A stretch of DNA of 64,000 nt, taken from positions 9,832-73,831 of the forward strand of contig JAJZBI010000009.1 of the NCBI GenBank assembly GCA_021798985.1, read 5' to 3'. Below the pieces are notes generated by a model. The model was not told where the DNA came from, did not search any database, and worked only from the letters and a program-made list of their open reading frames with translations. The stretch comes from Actinomycetes bacterium (GTDB lineage: Bacteria; Actinomycetota; Acidimicrobiia; Acidimicrobiales; Bog-793). Shown here piece after piece: positions 1-7,182 of the stretch; the first letter of the stretch is position 1; each line of letters starts with the position of its first letter. Position numbers and translations under genes: made by a program.

Positions 1-154
1 GGCGTGTGCTGGAACCACGCCGATGACGGCGTGTGCTGGAACCACGCCGATGACGGCGTGTGCTGGAACCACGCCGATGACGGCGTGTGCTGGAACCACG
101 CCGATGACGGCGTGTGCTGGAACCACGCCGATGACGGCGTGTGCTGGAACCACG
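1..154. repeat. 27-bp direct tandem repeat array, five full copies plus a partial sixth
   Basis: The unit begins GGCGTGTGCTGGAACC and recurs at 1, 28, 55, 82, 109 and 136. The first five copies are identical over all 27 bases and the sixth diverges after about 19 bases. There is no spacer, so this is not a CRISPR. The array touches the window edge, so the copy number is a minimum. The unit length is nine codons, so every reading frame stays open through it. In plus frame 1 it reads GVCWNHADD and has GC-rich third positions like the genes around it. Perfect identity suggests recent slippage or amplification. Confidence 0.95.
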
Positions 155-180
155 ACAAGGTGCTTGAGACGGTCGCGTAG
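1..180 (+). CDS. Possible C-terminal end of a truncated repeat-containing protein
   Basis: Plus frame 1 is open from the window edge to a TAG at 178-180. It encodes five copies of GVCWNHADD followed by GVCWNHDKVLETVA. I do not recognise the protein. Support for coding is indirect: in this frame 8 of 9 codons in the unit end in G or C, as in the neighbouring genes, and the last copy runs into an ordinary-looking C-terminus. The frame starting at ATG 23 (MTACAGTTP repeats) has poor third-position GC and is less likely. The array may equally be an intergenic minisatellite. The gene start is outside the window. Confidence 0.35.
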   Translation, partial: GVCWNHADDGVCWNHADDGVCWNHADDGVCWNHADDGVCWNHADDGVCWNHDKVLETVA

Positions 181-255
181 CCCCCTCACGACCTCACCAC
201 AGCGGTGCGGAGGATGCTGCGGGGCTGATCGCCCACGTGAGACGATGGCGGCTTC

Positions 256-2940
256 ATGATTAGTCGCCGACACCGAGTGCAGTTGGTGATCGCAGGGGGC
301 GCGATCGCGGCTGCACTCGGCGTCGTTTTGGCGGTCCATAGCTATGGGATGGCCGGCGTGGGCTCGCCGCTCGTCGTGTCGGCGATGGGCGTGGCGATCT
401 ATGTCGGCTGGCGCTGGCCCGTGCTCGTCTTCCGCGCCGGCGAGTCGGAGGGCTACCAGCTCGACGAGGGCTACTTCGTCGTCCTCGGCCTGCTCGCCAA
501 GCCGCTCGGGGTGCTGCTGGCATTCGGCGCGGCGACCATCGCCTCCCAGCTCACCATGCGCCGGCCGTTTCCCAAGGCGGTCTTCAACGTCGCCGTGGTG
601 ATGGTGTCCACGCTGTTCGGCCTCGAGGTGATGCGCGCCATCGCTGTGCCAGGTCCCGACGTGACACCACTGTCGCTCCTGGCCGCCGCCCTCGGGTCGG
701 TCGTCTACAGCGCGACCAATACTGCCGGAATTGGCTTGGTGCTGAGCACGATCGGGGTCATCCGGTTCCGATCGGTGATCGACACGATGCGGGTCCAGGC
801 GCTGTTGGTGGTGACGGCGATCTTCCTCGGCTCGATCGGTGCGGTGGCGGGCTCTCGCCACTCGTGGTCGGCCCTGTTGCTGCTCCTTCCCTTCTGGGCG
901 TTCCGCCAGACGCTGGCGGGGAGCTTCCAGGCCCGCCACGACCACGCCCGTCTGCGGGGGCTGCTCGCGGCGACCCTCGAGGTGCAGCGCTCGATGGGCG
1001 AGGCCGCCGTCGGCGAGGCGATCTGCCGGGAGGCGCGGCGCCTCTTGCGCTGCAGCTATGCGGCCGTCGTCGGCACCTTGCCGGCAGGCGTCGGGATGCA
1101 CGCGCCCTTGACGGTGCGCGGCGAGCGCCGGTGGCTCGTCGTGAGCGGGCGGAGCCGCACCGAGCCCTTCGACGACGCCGACCACGGTGTGCTCGACGCG
1201 CTCGCCGCGGCGGGCGCCGCCGAGCTCGAGAACGCATCGCTGTATGAGGAGCGCCGGCGCCAACAAGAAGAGGTCGCGACGATCACGGCGAACCTCGGCG
1301 AAGGGGTGTGCGCATTCGACGCCCAGGGCCGGGTGAATTTCGTCAACCGAGCCGGGCGTGACCTCCTCAGCCTGCGCGGCGACGACCCGGCCGATGCAGC
1401 GCACGCCCCTGGGCTGAGCGTGCTCGTCGAGCCGGCCCTTCGGGTCATCTCCTCGAACAACGCGATCCATGCCGAGCGGGCGAGCCTGCCCCGCGAGGAC
1501 GGCACGAGCCTTCCCGTCGAGTACACGGCGACGCCGATCCGTTCGGGCGAGAGCATCGAAGGCGCGGTAGTCACCTTCCGCGACATCTCCGAGCGGCTCG
1601 CCTTTGAAGAGCAGCTCGAGTTCCACGCCTTTCGCGACGCCTTGACGGGGCTTCCCAACCGCCGCGTCTTCCTCGACCGGCTCGAGCACGCGCTGGCCCG
1701 CGCGGCGCGCAACGGCGAGTTGATCGCGGTGTTCTTCGGTGACGTCGACCGGTTCAAGGTCGTGAACGACAGCCTTGGCCATCACTCCGGTGACCAGCTG
1801 CTGATTGCCATCGCGCAGCGCCTGGCTTCCTTGACGCGTGCCGGTGACACGCTGGCCCGCTTTGGCGGAGACGAGTTCACGCTGTTGATCGAGGGGATCG
1901 CGGACGCGCAGGCGGCTGAGGCGATGGCCGAGCGGATGACCGAGGTGGTGCACCAGCCCGTCGAGCTCGAGGGCGGGCGGAGCGTGGTGTCGACCATCAG
2001 CGTCGGCGTGGCACTCGCCTACGGCGACAGTTCAGCCGATGACGTGCTGCACAACGCGGACGTTGCGATGTACCAGGCCAAGCGGCGCCGCGCCGGCCAG
2101 TTCGCCCTCTTTGACGCCGATGCGATGGCGACCCGCTCGGCCGAGCGGGTCGACCTCGAGTCCGCGCTGCGCGACGCGCTGCAGGAGCGCTCCCTCAGCA
2201 TCTACTACCAGCCGCTGTTCTCGGCGAGTTCGGGCGGAGTCGTCGGCGCCGAGGCGCTCGTGCGCTGGCAGCACCCCCAGCGCGGCCTGCTGCAGCCGAG
2301 CAGCTTCATCAGCCTTGCCGAGGAGACCGGCTTGGTGCTCGACCTCGGAGAGTTCGTCCTCGAAGGTTCGTGCCGCATGGCCCGCTACTGGCAGGACCGC
2401 ACCGAGAACGACTTCACGGTGTCAGTGAACCTGTCCGCGCAGCAGTTCCAAGACGCCGGGCTCGTCGCCAAGGTCGGCCGGGCGCTCGCCGACTCTGGGA
2501 CCCACGCCGGGCACCTGTGCCTGGAGATCACCGAGAGCCTGGCGCTTCAGGACATCGACCGCTCGATCGCCACGCTCGGCGAGCTGAAGGCGCTCGGAGT
2601 GCGGCTCGCGATCGACGACTTCGGGACCGGCTACTCCTCGCTCACCTACCTGAAGCGGTTCCCCGTGGACGTGGTCAAGCTCGACCGGACCTTCGTGCAA
2701 GATCTCGCCATTTCCTCAGTCGACGCAGCGATCGTGGTCTCGGTGGTCGACCTCGCCCGCAACCTCGGGCTGACGGCGGTGGCCGAGGGGGTCGAGACCG
2801 AGGACCAGCTGGTGCGGCTGCAGGCGATGGGCTGCCCGGTGCTCCAGGGCTACCTGCTCGCGCGCCCGATGCCGGATCAGGACTTCCGGGGCCTCATCCT
2901 CGAGGGAAACGCCGTGGTCGCGGTGGGCGACCCGGCCTGA
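256..2940 (+). CDS. Membrane-bound PAS-GGDEF-EAL cyclic-di-GMP enzyme
   Basis: This is an 894-residue, two-domain c-di-GMP turnover protein. The first ~225 residues form about seven hydrophobic segments (a MASE-like membrane sensor). A GAF-like region follows (~235-325), then a PAS domain (~340-455) beginning near NLGEGVCAFDAQG. The GGDEF domain (~455-615) carries an intact RFGGDEF at 535-541, so diguanylate cyclase activity is possible. The EAL domain (~635-880) has E666-A667-L668 and DDFGTGYSSL, so phosphodiesterase activity is possible too. Both catalytic signatures being intact makes the net direction of activity unpredictable. No clear Shine-Dalgarno sequence precedes ATG 256. It is the first complete gene after the repeat array and stands alone on its strand before a minus-strand gene. 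Confidence 0.9.
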   Translation: MISRRHRVQLVIAGGAIAAALGVVLAVHSYGMAGVGSPLVVSAMGVAIYVGWRWPVLVFRAGESEGYQLDEGYFVVLGLLAKPLGVLLAFGAATIASQLTMRRPFPKAVFNVAVVMVSTLFGLEVMRAIAVPGPDVTPLSLLAAALGSVVYSATNTAGIGLVLSTIGVIRFRSVIDTMRVQALLVVTAIFLGSIGAVAGSRHSWSALLLLLPFWAFRQTLAGSFQARHDHARLRGLLAATLEVQRSMGEAAVGEAICREARRLLRCSYAAVVGTLPAGVGMHAPLTVRGERRWLVVSGRSRTEPFDDADHGVLDALAAAGAAELENASLYEERRRQQEEVATITANLGEGVCAFDAQGRVNFVNRAGRDLLSLRGDDPADAAHAPGLSVLVEPALRVISSNNAIHAERASLPREDGTSLPVEYTATPIRSGESIEGAVVTFRDISERLAFEEQLEFHAFRDALTGLPNRRVFLDRLEHALARAARNGELIAVFFGDVDRFKVVNDSLGHHSGDQLLIAIAQRLASLTRAGDTLARFGGDEFTLLIEGIADAQAAEAMAERMTEVVHQPVELEGGRSVVSTISVGVALAYGDSSADDVLHNADVAMYQAKRRRAGQFALFDADAMATRSAERVDLESALRDALQERSLSIYYQPLFSASSGGVVGAEALVRWQHPQRGLLQPSSFISLAEETGLVLDLGEFVLEGSCRMARYWQDRTENDFTVSVNLSAQQFQDAGLVAKVGRALADSGTHAGHLCLEITESLALQDIDRSIATLGELKALGVRLAIDDFGTGYSSLTYLKRFPVDVVKLDRTFVQDLAISSVDAAIVVSVVDLARNLGLTAVAEGVETEDQLVRLQAMGCPVLQGYLLARPMPDQDFRGLILEGNAVVAVGDPA

Positions 2941-2941
2941 G

Positions 2942-3886
2942 TCAACGCGCGAGCGAGGCCGGGCGCGTCGGCGTCTGCTTGGCGGCGCGACGCTTCGCCC
3001 GCCGCTGCTTCTCGCGTTCACTGCTGGCGTAGAGGGCGAGCACGAGCGGTGAGCGCCCGAGCAGGAAGATCCCGACCAGCGCGCCGATCGCCCCGAGCGC
3101 CTCGAGCGTGAGGCTGACCGGGGACAGGCGCAGGCGCTCGCCGAGGACGTACGCGGCGAGCAGGACGGCCGAGATCGGCTCGACCGCGTCCATGATCGGC
3201 AACGAGCTCGCGAGCGGGGCGGCCTGGTAGGCGCTCTGGCCGATGAGAAAGCCACCGAGACCGAGCACGGCGAGCACTTCGGGCTCCCAGCTCGTGCCCA
3301 CGCCGGCGAGGCCGTGATGGGCGAACTGGCCGAGCGCTGCCTTGGTCACGAGGGAGAAGAGCCCGAAGGTCACCCCAGCGGCGCCGGCGAGCAGCCCGGC
3401 ACGGCGCGGTGTCTCGGGACCCCGGGCGCCCGCCAGCAGGCCCCCGACGGCCAGGGCCCAGGGGAGGGCACCCACCAGCCAGTGCGTGCTCGAAGCATGG
3501 CCGAGGCCGCGCCCGGGATCGGCGCCGACGAGGAACGCGACCACGCCACCGGCGGCCATTGCCATGCCGACCCACTCGCGCGCCCCGGGGCGCTGTCCTG
3601 CCAGACGGACGGCGACGGGGACCGCGAAGACGAGCTCGGTGGCAACCAGCGGCTCGACGAGCGCCACGGGCCCGAGGGCAAGGGCGAGGACCTGGAGGCC
3701 GTAAGCGGCGAACATGGCGCCGACCCCGGCGAGCCAGCTGCGATTCGACCACAGGGCGGCGAGCAGGCCAAAGGTGAGCGACTTCTCCTCGGGAACGGCG
3801 CGGGCGCTGCGCTGCTGGAGCACCGCGGAGCAGGCGAAGACGATCGCTGCCAGCAACGCCACGGCGCACGCGCCTGCGAGTCGCAC
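2942..3886 (-). CDS. DMT-superfamily (EamA-like) membrane transporter
   Basis: The 314-residue protein has about ten hydrophobic segments arranged as two repeats, the usual drug/metabolite transporter layout. It begins with a membrane segment holding LLAAIVFACSAVLQQ, and a GLQVLALALGPVALVEPL segment fits the family's first repeat. The C-terminus is basic (KQRRAKRRAAK) and so probably cytoplasmic. The start is GTG at 3886-3884. A TAGGCT hexamer lies exactly 7 nt upstream, so the mRNA is probably leaderless. The gene diverges from the MFS gene at 3964 and ends 1 nt after the GGDEF-EAL gene, tail to tail. Substrate cannot be told from sequence. Confidence 0.8.
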   Translation of the reverse strand: MRLAGACAVALLAAIVFACSAVLQQRSARAVPEEKSLTFGLLAALWSNRSWLAGVGAMFAAYGLQVLALALGPVALVEPLVATELVFAVPVAVRLAGQRPGAREWVGMAMAAGGVVAFLVGADPGRGLGHASSTHWLVGALPWALAVGGLLAGARGPETPRRAGLLAGAAGVTFGLFSLVTKAALGQFAHHGLAGVGTSWEPEVLAVLGLGGFLIGQSAYQAAPLASSLPIMDAVEPISAVLLAAYVLGERLRLSPVSLTLEALGAIGALVGIFLLGRSPLVLALYASSEREKQRRAKRRAAKQTPTRPASLAR

Positions 3887-3893
3887 CGGCGTG

Positions 3894-3899
3894 AGCCTA
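3894..3899 (-). promoter_or_regulatory. -10 element of a leaderless promoter for the DMT transporter
   Basis: On the minus strand TAGGCT is followed by 7 nt and then the GTG start at 3886. No Shine-Dalgarno sequence fits between them. The same TANNNT-N6/7-start layout recurs at many genes in this window. Confidence 0.6.
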
Positions 3900-3951
3900 C
3901 GGTCGGGTAGCCCGCGAGCCGCTCGGGCATCGCGGCGGTGGGCAGGGTCGC

Positions 3952-3957
3952 TAGCCT
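3952..3957 (+). promoter_or_regulatory. -10 element of a leaderless promoter for the MFS transporter
   Basis: TAGCCT is followed by 6 nt and then the GTG start at 3964. The region from 3887 to 3963 thus carries two divergent leaderless promoters about 52 bp apart. Confidence 0.6.
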
Positions 3958-3963
3958 GCGGCT

Positions 3964-5343
3964 GTGCGCGGGGGTCGCTCGGGGCGGGGCCTCCTCGTCG
4001 ACGTGGGCCCGCTGCGCCGGTCGCGGCACTTCCGCAACCTGTGGCTCGGCTTCCTCATCAACACCATCGGAAGCCAGCTCACGATGGTGGCGGTGCCCTA
4101 TCAGGTGTACCGCGCCACCGACTCGACGCTGCAAGTCGGGTTGGTCTCCCTCGCACAGCTCGCCGCGCTGCTCGTCGGCTCGCTCGTCGGCGGGGTGGTC
4201 GCCGATCATCTCGACCGGCGCCGGCTGCTCGTGCTCAGCCAGGTCGCGCTCGGGCTCGCCTCCGCGGCCCTCGCCCTCAACGTGGTCTCAGGGCACCCGC
4301 TTCTGGTGGTCTTGTATTTGGCGAGCGCGCTCTCCGCCGGGGTGTCGGGCATCGGCGGGCCGACGCGCACGGCGCTCGTGGTCCACCTCGTCGAGCGCGA
4401 GGACCTGGTCGCCGCGAACGCGCTCTGGCAGCTGCTGTTCCAGATTGGGACGGTGGTGGGACCCTCCATCGCCGGCGTGCTGGCGGCCCGGGTAGGACTC
4501 GGCTCGCTCTATGGCGCGGACGCGGTCACCTACCTGGCGGCGATCGCCGCCGCGGCCGCGTTGCCGGCGCCGGCCGTCGACGCCGGTCGACGAGGCGGGC
4601 TGTCGTTCGCATCCTTTCGCGAGGGCTTTGGCTACCTGCGCTCCCAGCGCGTGCTGCAGGCGACCTACCTCGTCGACTTGAACGCGATGATCTTCGGAAT
4701 GCCGCGGGCGCTCTTCCCGGCGCTCGCGCTCGGCCGCTTCCACGGTGGCCCGGAGGTGCTCGGGCTCCTCTACAGCGCCCCAGGGGTTGGTGCCCTGCTC
4801 GCCGCGCTCCTCACTGGCTGGGCCGCCCGCATCAGCCGCCAAGGGATCGCCGTCCTCGCCGCGGTCAGCGTCTGGGGCCTGGCGATCGCCGGCTTCGGCT
4901 GGTGCGCGGCACTGGGGCCTGCACTCGCCTGCCTGGCGGTGGCCGGTGGGGCTGACGTGGTCTCGGCGATCTTCCGGGGGACGATCTTGCAGGTGGAGGC
5001 GCCCGATGAGCTGCGCGGCCGGGTGCAGGGCGTCCAGTTCGCCGTCGTGGCGGGCGGGCCGCGGCTCGGCGACGTGGAGGCTGGGCTCGTCGCCAGCGGG
5101 CTCGGGGTCGACACCTCGGTGATCTCGGGCGGGCTCGCCTGTCTGGCTGGCGTGGCCCTGCTCGCCTGGCGACTGCCCCAGTTCGTCGGCTACCAGACCC
5201 CATCGGCCGCGGTCGGCAAGGGAGCGGGCGAGGAGGAATGGGGAGCCGGTGTCGAAGGGTTGGACTCGATCGGGCTCGCGCCGGAGGCGGCTGAGCCGTT
5301 GATCGCCCGGCGCGAGCCTGGTGAGGAGAGTGTGGGAGGGTAA
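3964..5343 (+). CDS. MFS transporter, EntS/MFS_3-like exporter
   Basis: The 459-residue protein has twelve predicted membrane segments. The first segments read FLINTIGSQLTMVAVPYQVY, which is typical of the enterobactin-exporter-like MFS_3 group. The conserved cytoplasmic loop between TM2 and TM3 is seen as GGVVADHLDRRRLL. The C-terminal ~60 residues are hydrophilic (GKGAGEEEWG...), longer than usual. The start is GTG 3964, chosen because TAGCCT sits 6 nt upstream and the hydrophobic region begins soon after. The stop at 5343 is 5 nt before npdG, so the two may be cotranscribed. Substrate unknown. Confidence 0.8.
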   Translation: MRGGRSGRGLLVDVGPLRRSRHFRNLWLGFLINTIGSQLTMVAVPYQVYRATDSTLQVGLVSLAQLAALLVGSLVGGVVADHLDRRRLLVLSQVALGLASAALALNVVSGHPLLVVLYLASALSAGVSGIGGPTRTALVVHLVEREDLVAANALWQLLFQIGTVVGPSIAGVLAARVGLGSLYGADAVTYLAAIAAAAALPAPAVDAGRRGGLSFASFREGFGYLRSQRVLQATYLVDLNAMIFGMPRALFPALALGRFHGGPEVLGLLYSAPGVGALLAALLTGWAARISRQGIAVLAAVSVWGLAIAGFGWCAALGPALACLAVAGGADVVSAIFRGTILQVEAPDELRGRVQGVQFAVVAGGPRLGDVEAGLVASGLGVDTSVISGGLACLAGVALLAWRLPQFVGYQTPSAAVGKGAGEEEWGAGVEGLDSIGLAPEAAEPLIARREPGEESVGG

Positions 5344-5348
5344 GGGGC

Positions 5349-6014
5349 ATGGCGCCTGTGCGAACGGTGGGGATCCTTGGTGGCACCGGCCCGGCCGGTC
5401 GGGGTCTTGGCACGCGGCTGGCGGCGGCCGGCTTCGAGGTCGTGCTCGGCTCACGAGCCGAAGCGCGCGCCGCCGAGGCCGCAGCGGCGCTCGCGGCCCA
5501 GGGTCTGAGTGGGGTGACGGGCGCCAGCAACGAAGCCGCCGCATCGGCAGAGCTGGTGGTCGTGGCGACGCCGTGGGATGGAGCGATCGCGACGGCGCGG
5601 GAGCTGCGCAGCGCGTTGTCGGGCAAGGTCGTCGTGTCGATGGTCAATGCGCTGGCACGCTTTGGCACCGAGTTCCACGCGCTCGTGCCGGTGCGCGGCT
5701 CGCTCGCCGCGACGTTGCAGGCCGTGCTGCCCGAGGCGCGGGTCGCGGCAGCCTTTCACCACCTGCCGGCCGGCCCGCTCGCCGACCTGTCTGTGGCGGT
5801 CGAGGCCGACGTGCTCGTCTGTGCGGACGACCGCGAGGCGGCCGAGACGACGATCGCCGTGACCGACCAGATCGATGGCCTGCGCGGCCTCGACGCGGGC
5901 TCGCTGGCGTCGGCGAACGCGCTCGAGACCCTGACGGCGGTGCTCTTGAACGTCAACCGGCGTTACAAGGCGCACGCCTCGCTCCGCCTCACCGGCATCG
6001 ACGCGGAGCACTGA
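5349..6014 (+). CDS. npdG: NADPH-dependent F420 reductase (F420H2:NADP oxidoreductase)
   Basis: The enzyme transfers hydride between coenzyme F420 and NADP. At 221 residues it matches the family length. The N-terminal Rossmann fold shows TVGILGGTGPAGRGLGTRLA (about residues 6-25) and the NADP-phosphate-contacting stretch VLGSRAEARA. A second conserved region, VVVATPWDGAIATA, and the FHHLPAGPLADL motif are typical of NpdG rather than of general NADP-binding proteins. A purine-rich ribosome site (GGGAGGGTAAGGGG) precedes ATG 5349. The stop is 2 nt before mshC, indicating cotranscription. The gene implies that this organism makes F420. Confidence 0.85.
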   Translation: MAPVRTVGILGGTGPAGRGLGTRLAAAGFEVVLGSRAEARAAEAAAALAAQGLSGVTGASNEAAASAELVVVATPWDGAIATARELRSALSGKVVVSMVNALARFGTEFHALVPVRGSLAATLQAVLPEARVAAAFHHLPAGPLADLSVAVEADVLVCADDREAAETTIAVTDQIDGLRGLDAGSLASANALETLTAVLLNVNRRYKAHASLRLTGIDAEH

Positions 6015-6016
6015 GG

Positions 6017-7135
6017 ATGGCCCTGTCGCTCTACGACACGGCGCGCCAGGCGGTCGTGCCCTTCTCGCCGGGCCGGGTGGTGACGATGTACACGTGCGGC
6101 ATCACGCCCTATGACTCGGCGCATCTCGGTCACGCCGCCACCTACCTCGCCTACGACGTGCTCCAGCGCCGCTTGCGCGACCTCGGTCATGAGACGCGCT
6201 GTGTGCGCAACATCACCGACGTCGACGACGACATCTTGCGCAAGGCCCGCGAGCTCGGGGTGCACTACCTCGATCTTGCTGCCGAGGAGATCGCGACCTT
6301 CTCCGAGCAGATGCGCGCCCTCGGGCTGCTGCCCGCCTGGTCCGAGCCGCGAGCCACCTCGGCGATCTCCGACATCTTGGGCTTCATCGCCAAGGTGCTC
6401 GAGGCGGGCTATGCCTACCGCGCCGGCGAGAGCGTGTACTTCGACGCCTCGAGCTTCCCGCGCTTTGGTGAGCTCAGCCATCTCGATGGCGCCGAGATGC
6501 TGGCGCTTGCCGCCGAGCGTGGTGGTAACCCCGACGATCCGAACAAGGACGACCCGCTCGACTTCGTCCTCTGGCAGCCTTCGCTTGCCGACGAGCCGTC
6601 GTGGCCTTCGCTCTGGGGCCCAGGGCGGCCGGGCTGGCACATCGAGTGCTCGGCGCTCGCGATGCGCGAGCTCGGCGCGACGATCGACCTGCACGGGGGA
6701 GGGGCGGACCTGATCTTCCCCCACCACGAGTGCGAGGCAGCCCAGTCAGAGGCGGCGACGGGCGAGGTGTTCGTGCGGCACTGGATGCACGTGGGCATGG
6801 TCTGTCTTGATGGCGAGAAGATGTCGAAATCGCTCGGGAATCTCGTGTTCGTCCGGGATCTGCTGAAAGAGCACGAGGCCGCGGCCGTGCGCCTGTGCGT
6901 CTTGGGTCAGCACTACCGCACGAGCTGGAGCTACACGCCGGCGCTCCTCGAGCAAGCCGAGGCGCGCCTTGCGGCCTGGCGGCGCGCCGGTCGGGGGGAG
7001 GCCGGGCTCGAGCAGGTGCGCGAACGTCTCGACGTGGACCTCGACACCCCCGGCGCCTTGGCGATCCTCGACGAGGAGGCGGCGGCGGGACATGGCGTGA
7101 GCCTTGCGGCGGGCCTGCTCGGCGTCGAGCTCTAG
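6017..7135 (+). CDS. mshC: Cysteine--mycothiol-precursor ligase (MshC-like), class I tRNA synthetase fold
   Basis: MshC joins cysteine to glucosaminyl-inositol in mycothiol synthesis. The sequence separates it from CysS: MYTCGITPYDSAHLGHA instead of the CysS CGPTVYD form, then AERGGNPDDPNKDDPLD and SWPSLWGPGRPGWHIEC, both MshC hallmarks. The HLGHA and KMSKS signatures for ATP binding are intact. The zinc-site cysteine and histidines are present (TCG, WHIEC, FPHHE). At 372 residues it is shorter than typical MshC (~410) and lacks the CysS DALR anticodon domain. The start is ATG 6017, preceded by TGAGG. A longer in-frame upstream extension overlaps npdG and is rejected. CysS itself remains a less likely alternative. 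Confidence 0.75.
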   Translation: MALSLYDTARQAVVPFSPGRVVTMYTCGITPYDSAHLGHAATYLAYDVLQRRLRDLGHETRCVRNITDVDDDILRKARELGVHYLDLAAEEIATFSEQMRALGLLPAWSEPRATSAISDILGFIAKVLEAGYAYRAGESVYFDASSFPRFGELSHLDGAEMLALAAERGGNPDDPNKDDPLDFVLWQPSLADEPSWPSLWGPGRPGWHIECSALAMRELGATIDLHGGGADLIFPHHECEAAQSEAATGEVFVRHWMHVGMVCLDGEKMSKSLGNLVFVRDLLKEHEAAAVRLCVLGQHYRTSWSYTPALLEQAEARLAAWRRAGRGEAGLEQVRERLDVDLDTPGALAILDEEAAAGHGVSLAAGLLGVEL

Positions 7136-7169
7136 CAGCGCACGCTGCGGGGCCACGCCGAGCCTTTAC

Positions 7170-7175
7170 TAGGCT
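7170..7175 (+). promoter_or_regulatory. -10 element of a leaderless promoter for thrS
   Basis: TAGGCT, then 7 nt, then ATG 7183. This decides the thrS start: the open frame extends far upstream but antisense to no sensible protein sequence. Confidence 0.6.
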
Positions 7176-7182
7176 CGGCGTC

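Noticed and set aside
1-154. CRISPR array
   Set aside because: Repeats are directly adjacent with no spacers and no cas genes lie nearby.
23-259. Gene encoding MTACAGTTP repeats
   Set aside because: Third-position base use is unlike neighbouring genes, the part after the repeats has no protein-like pattern, and it overlaps the start of the GGDEF-EAL gene.
6017-7135. Cysteinyl-tRNA synthetase (CysS)
   Set aside because: The GITPYD motif, the AERGGNPDDPNKDDP segment and the lack of a DALR domain fit MshC better. Not fully excluded.
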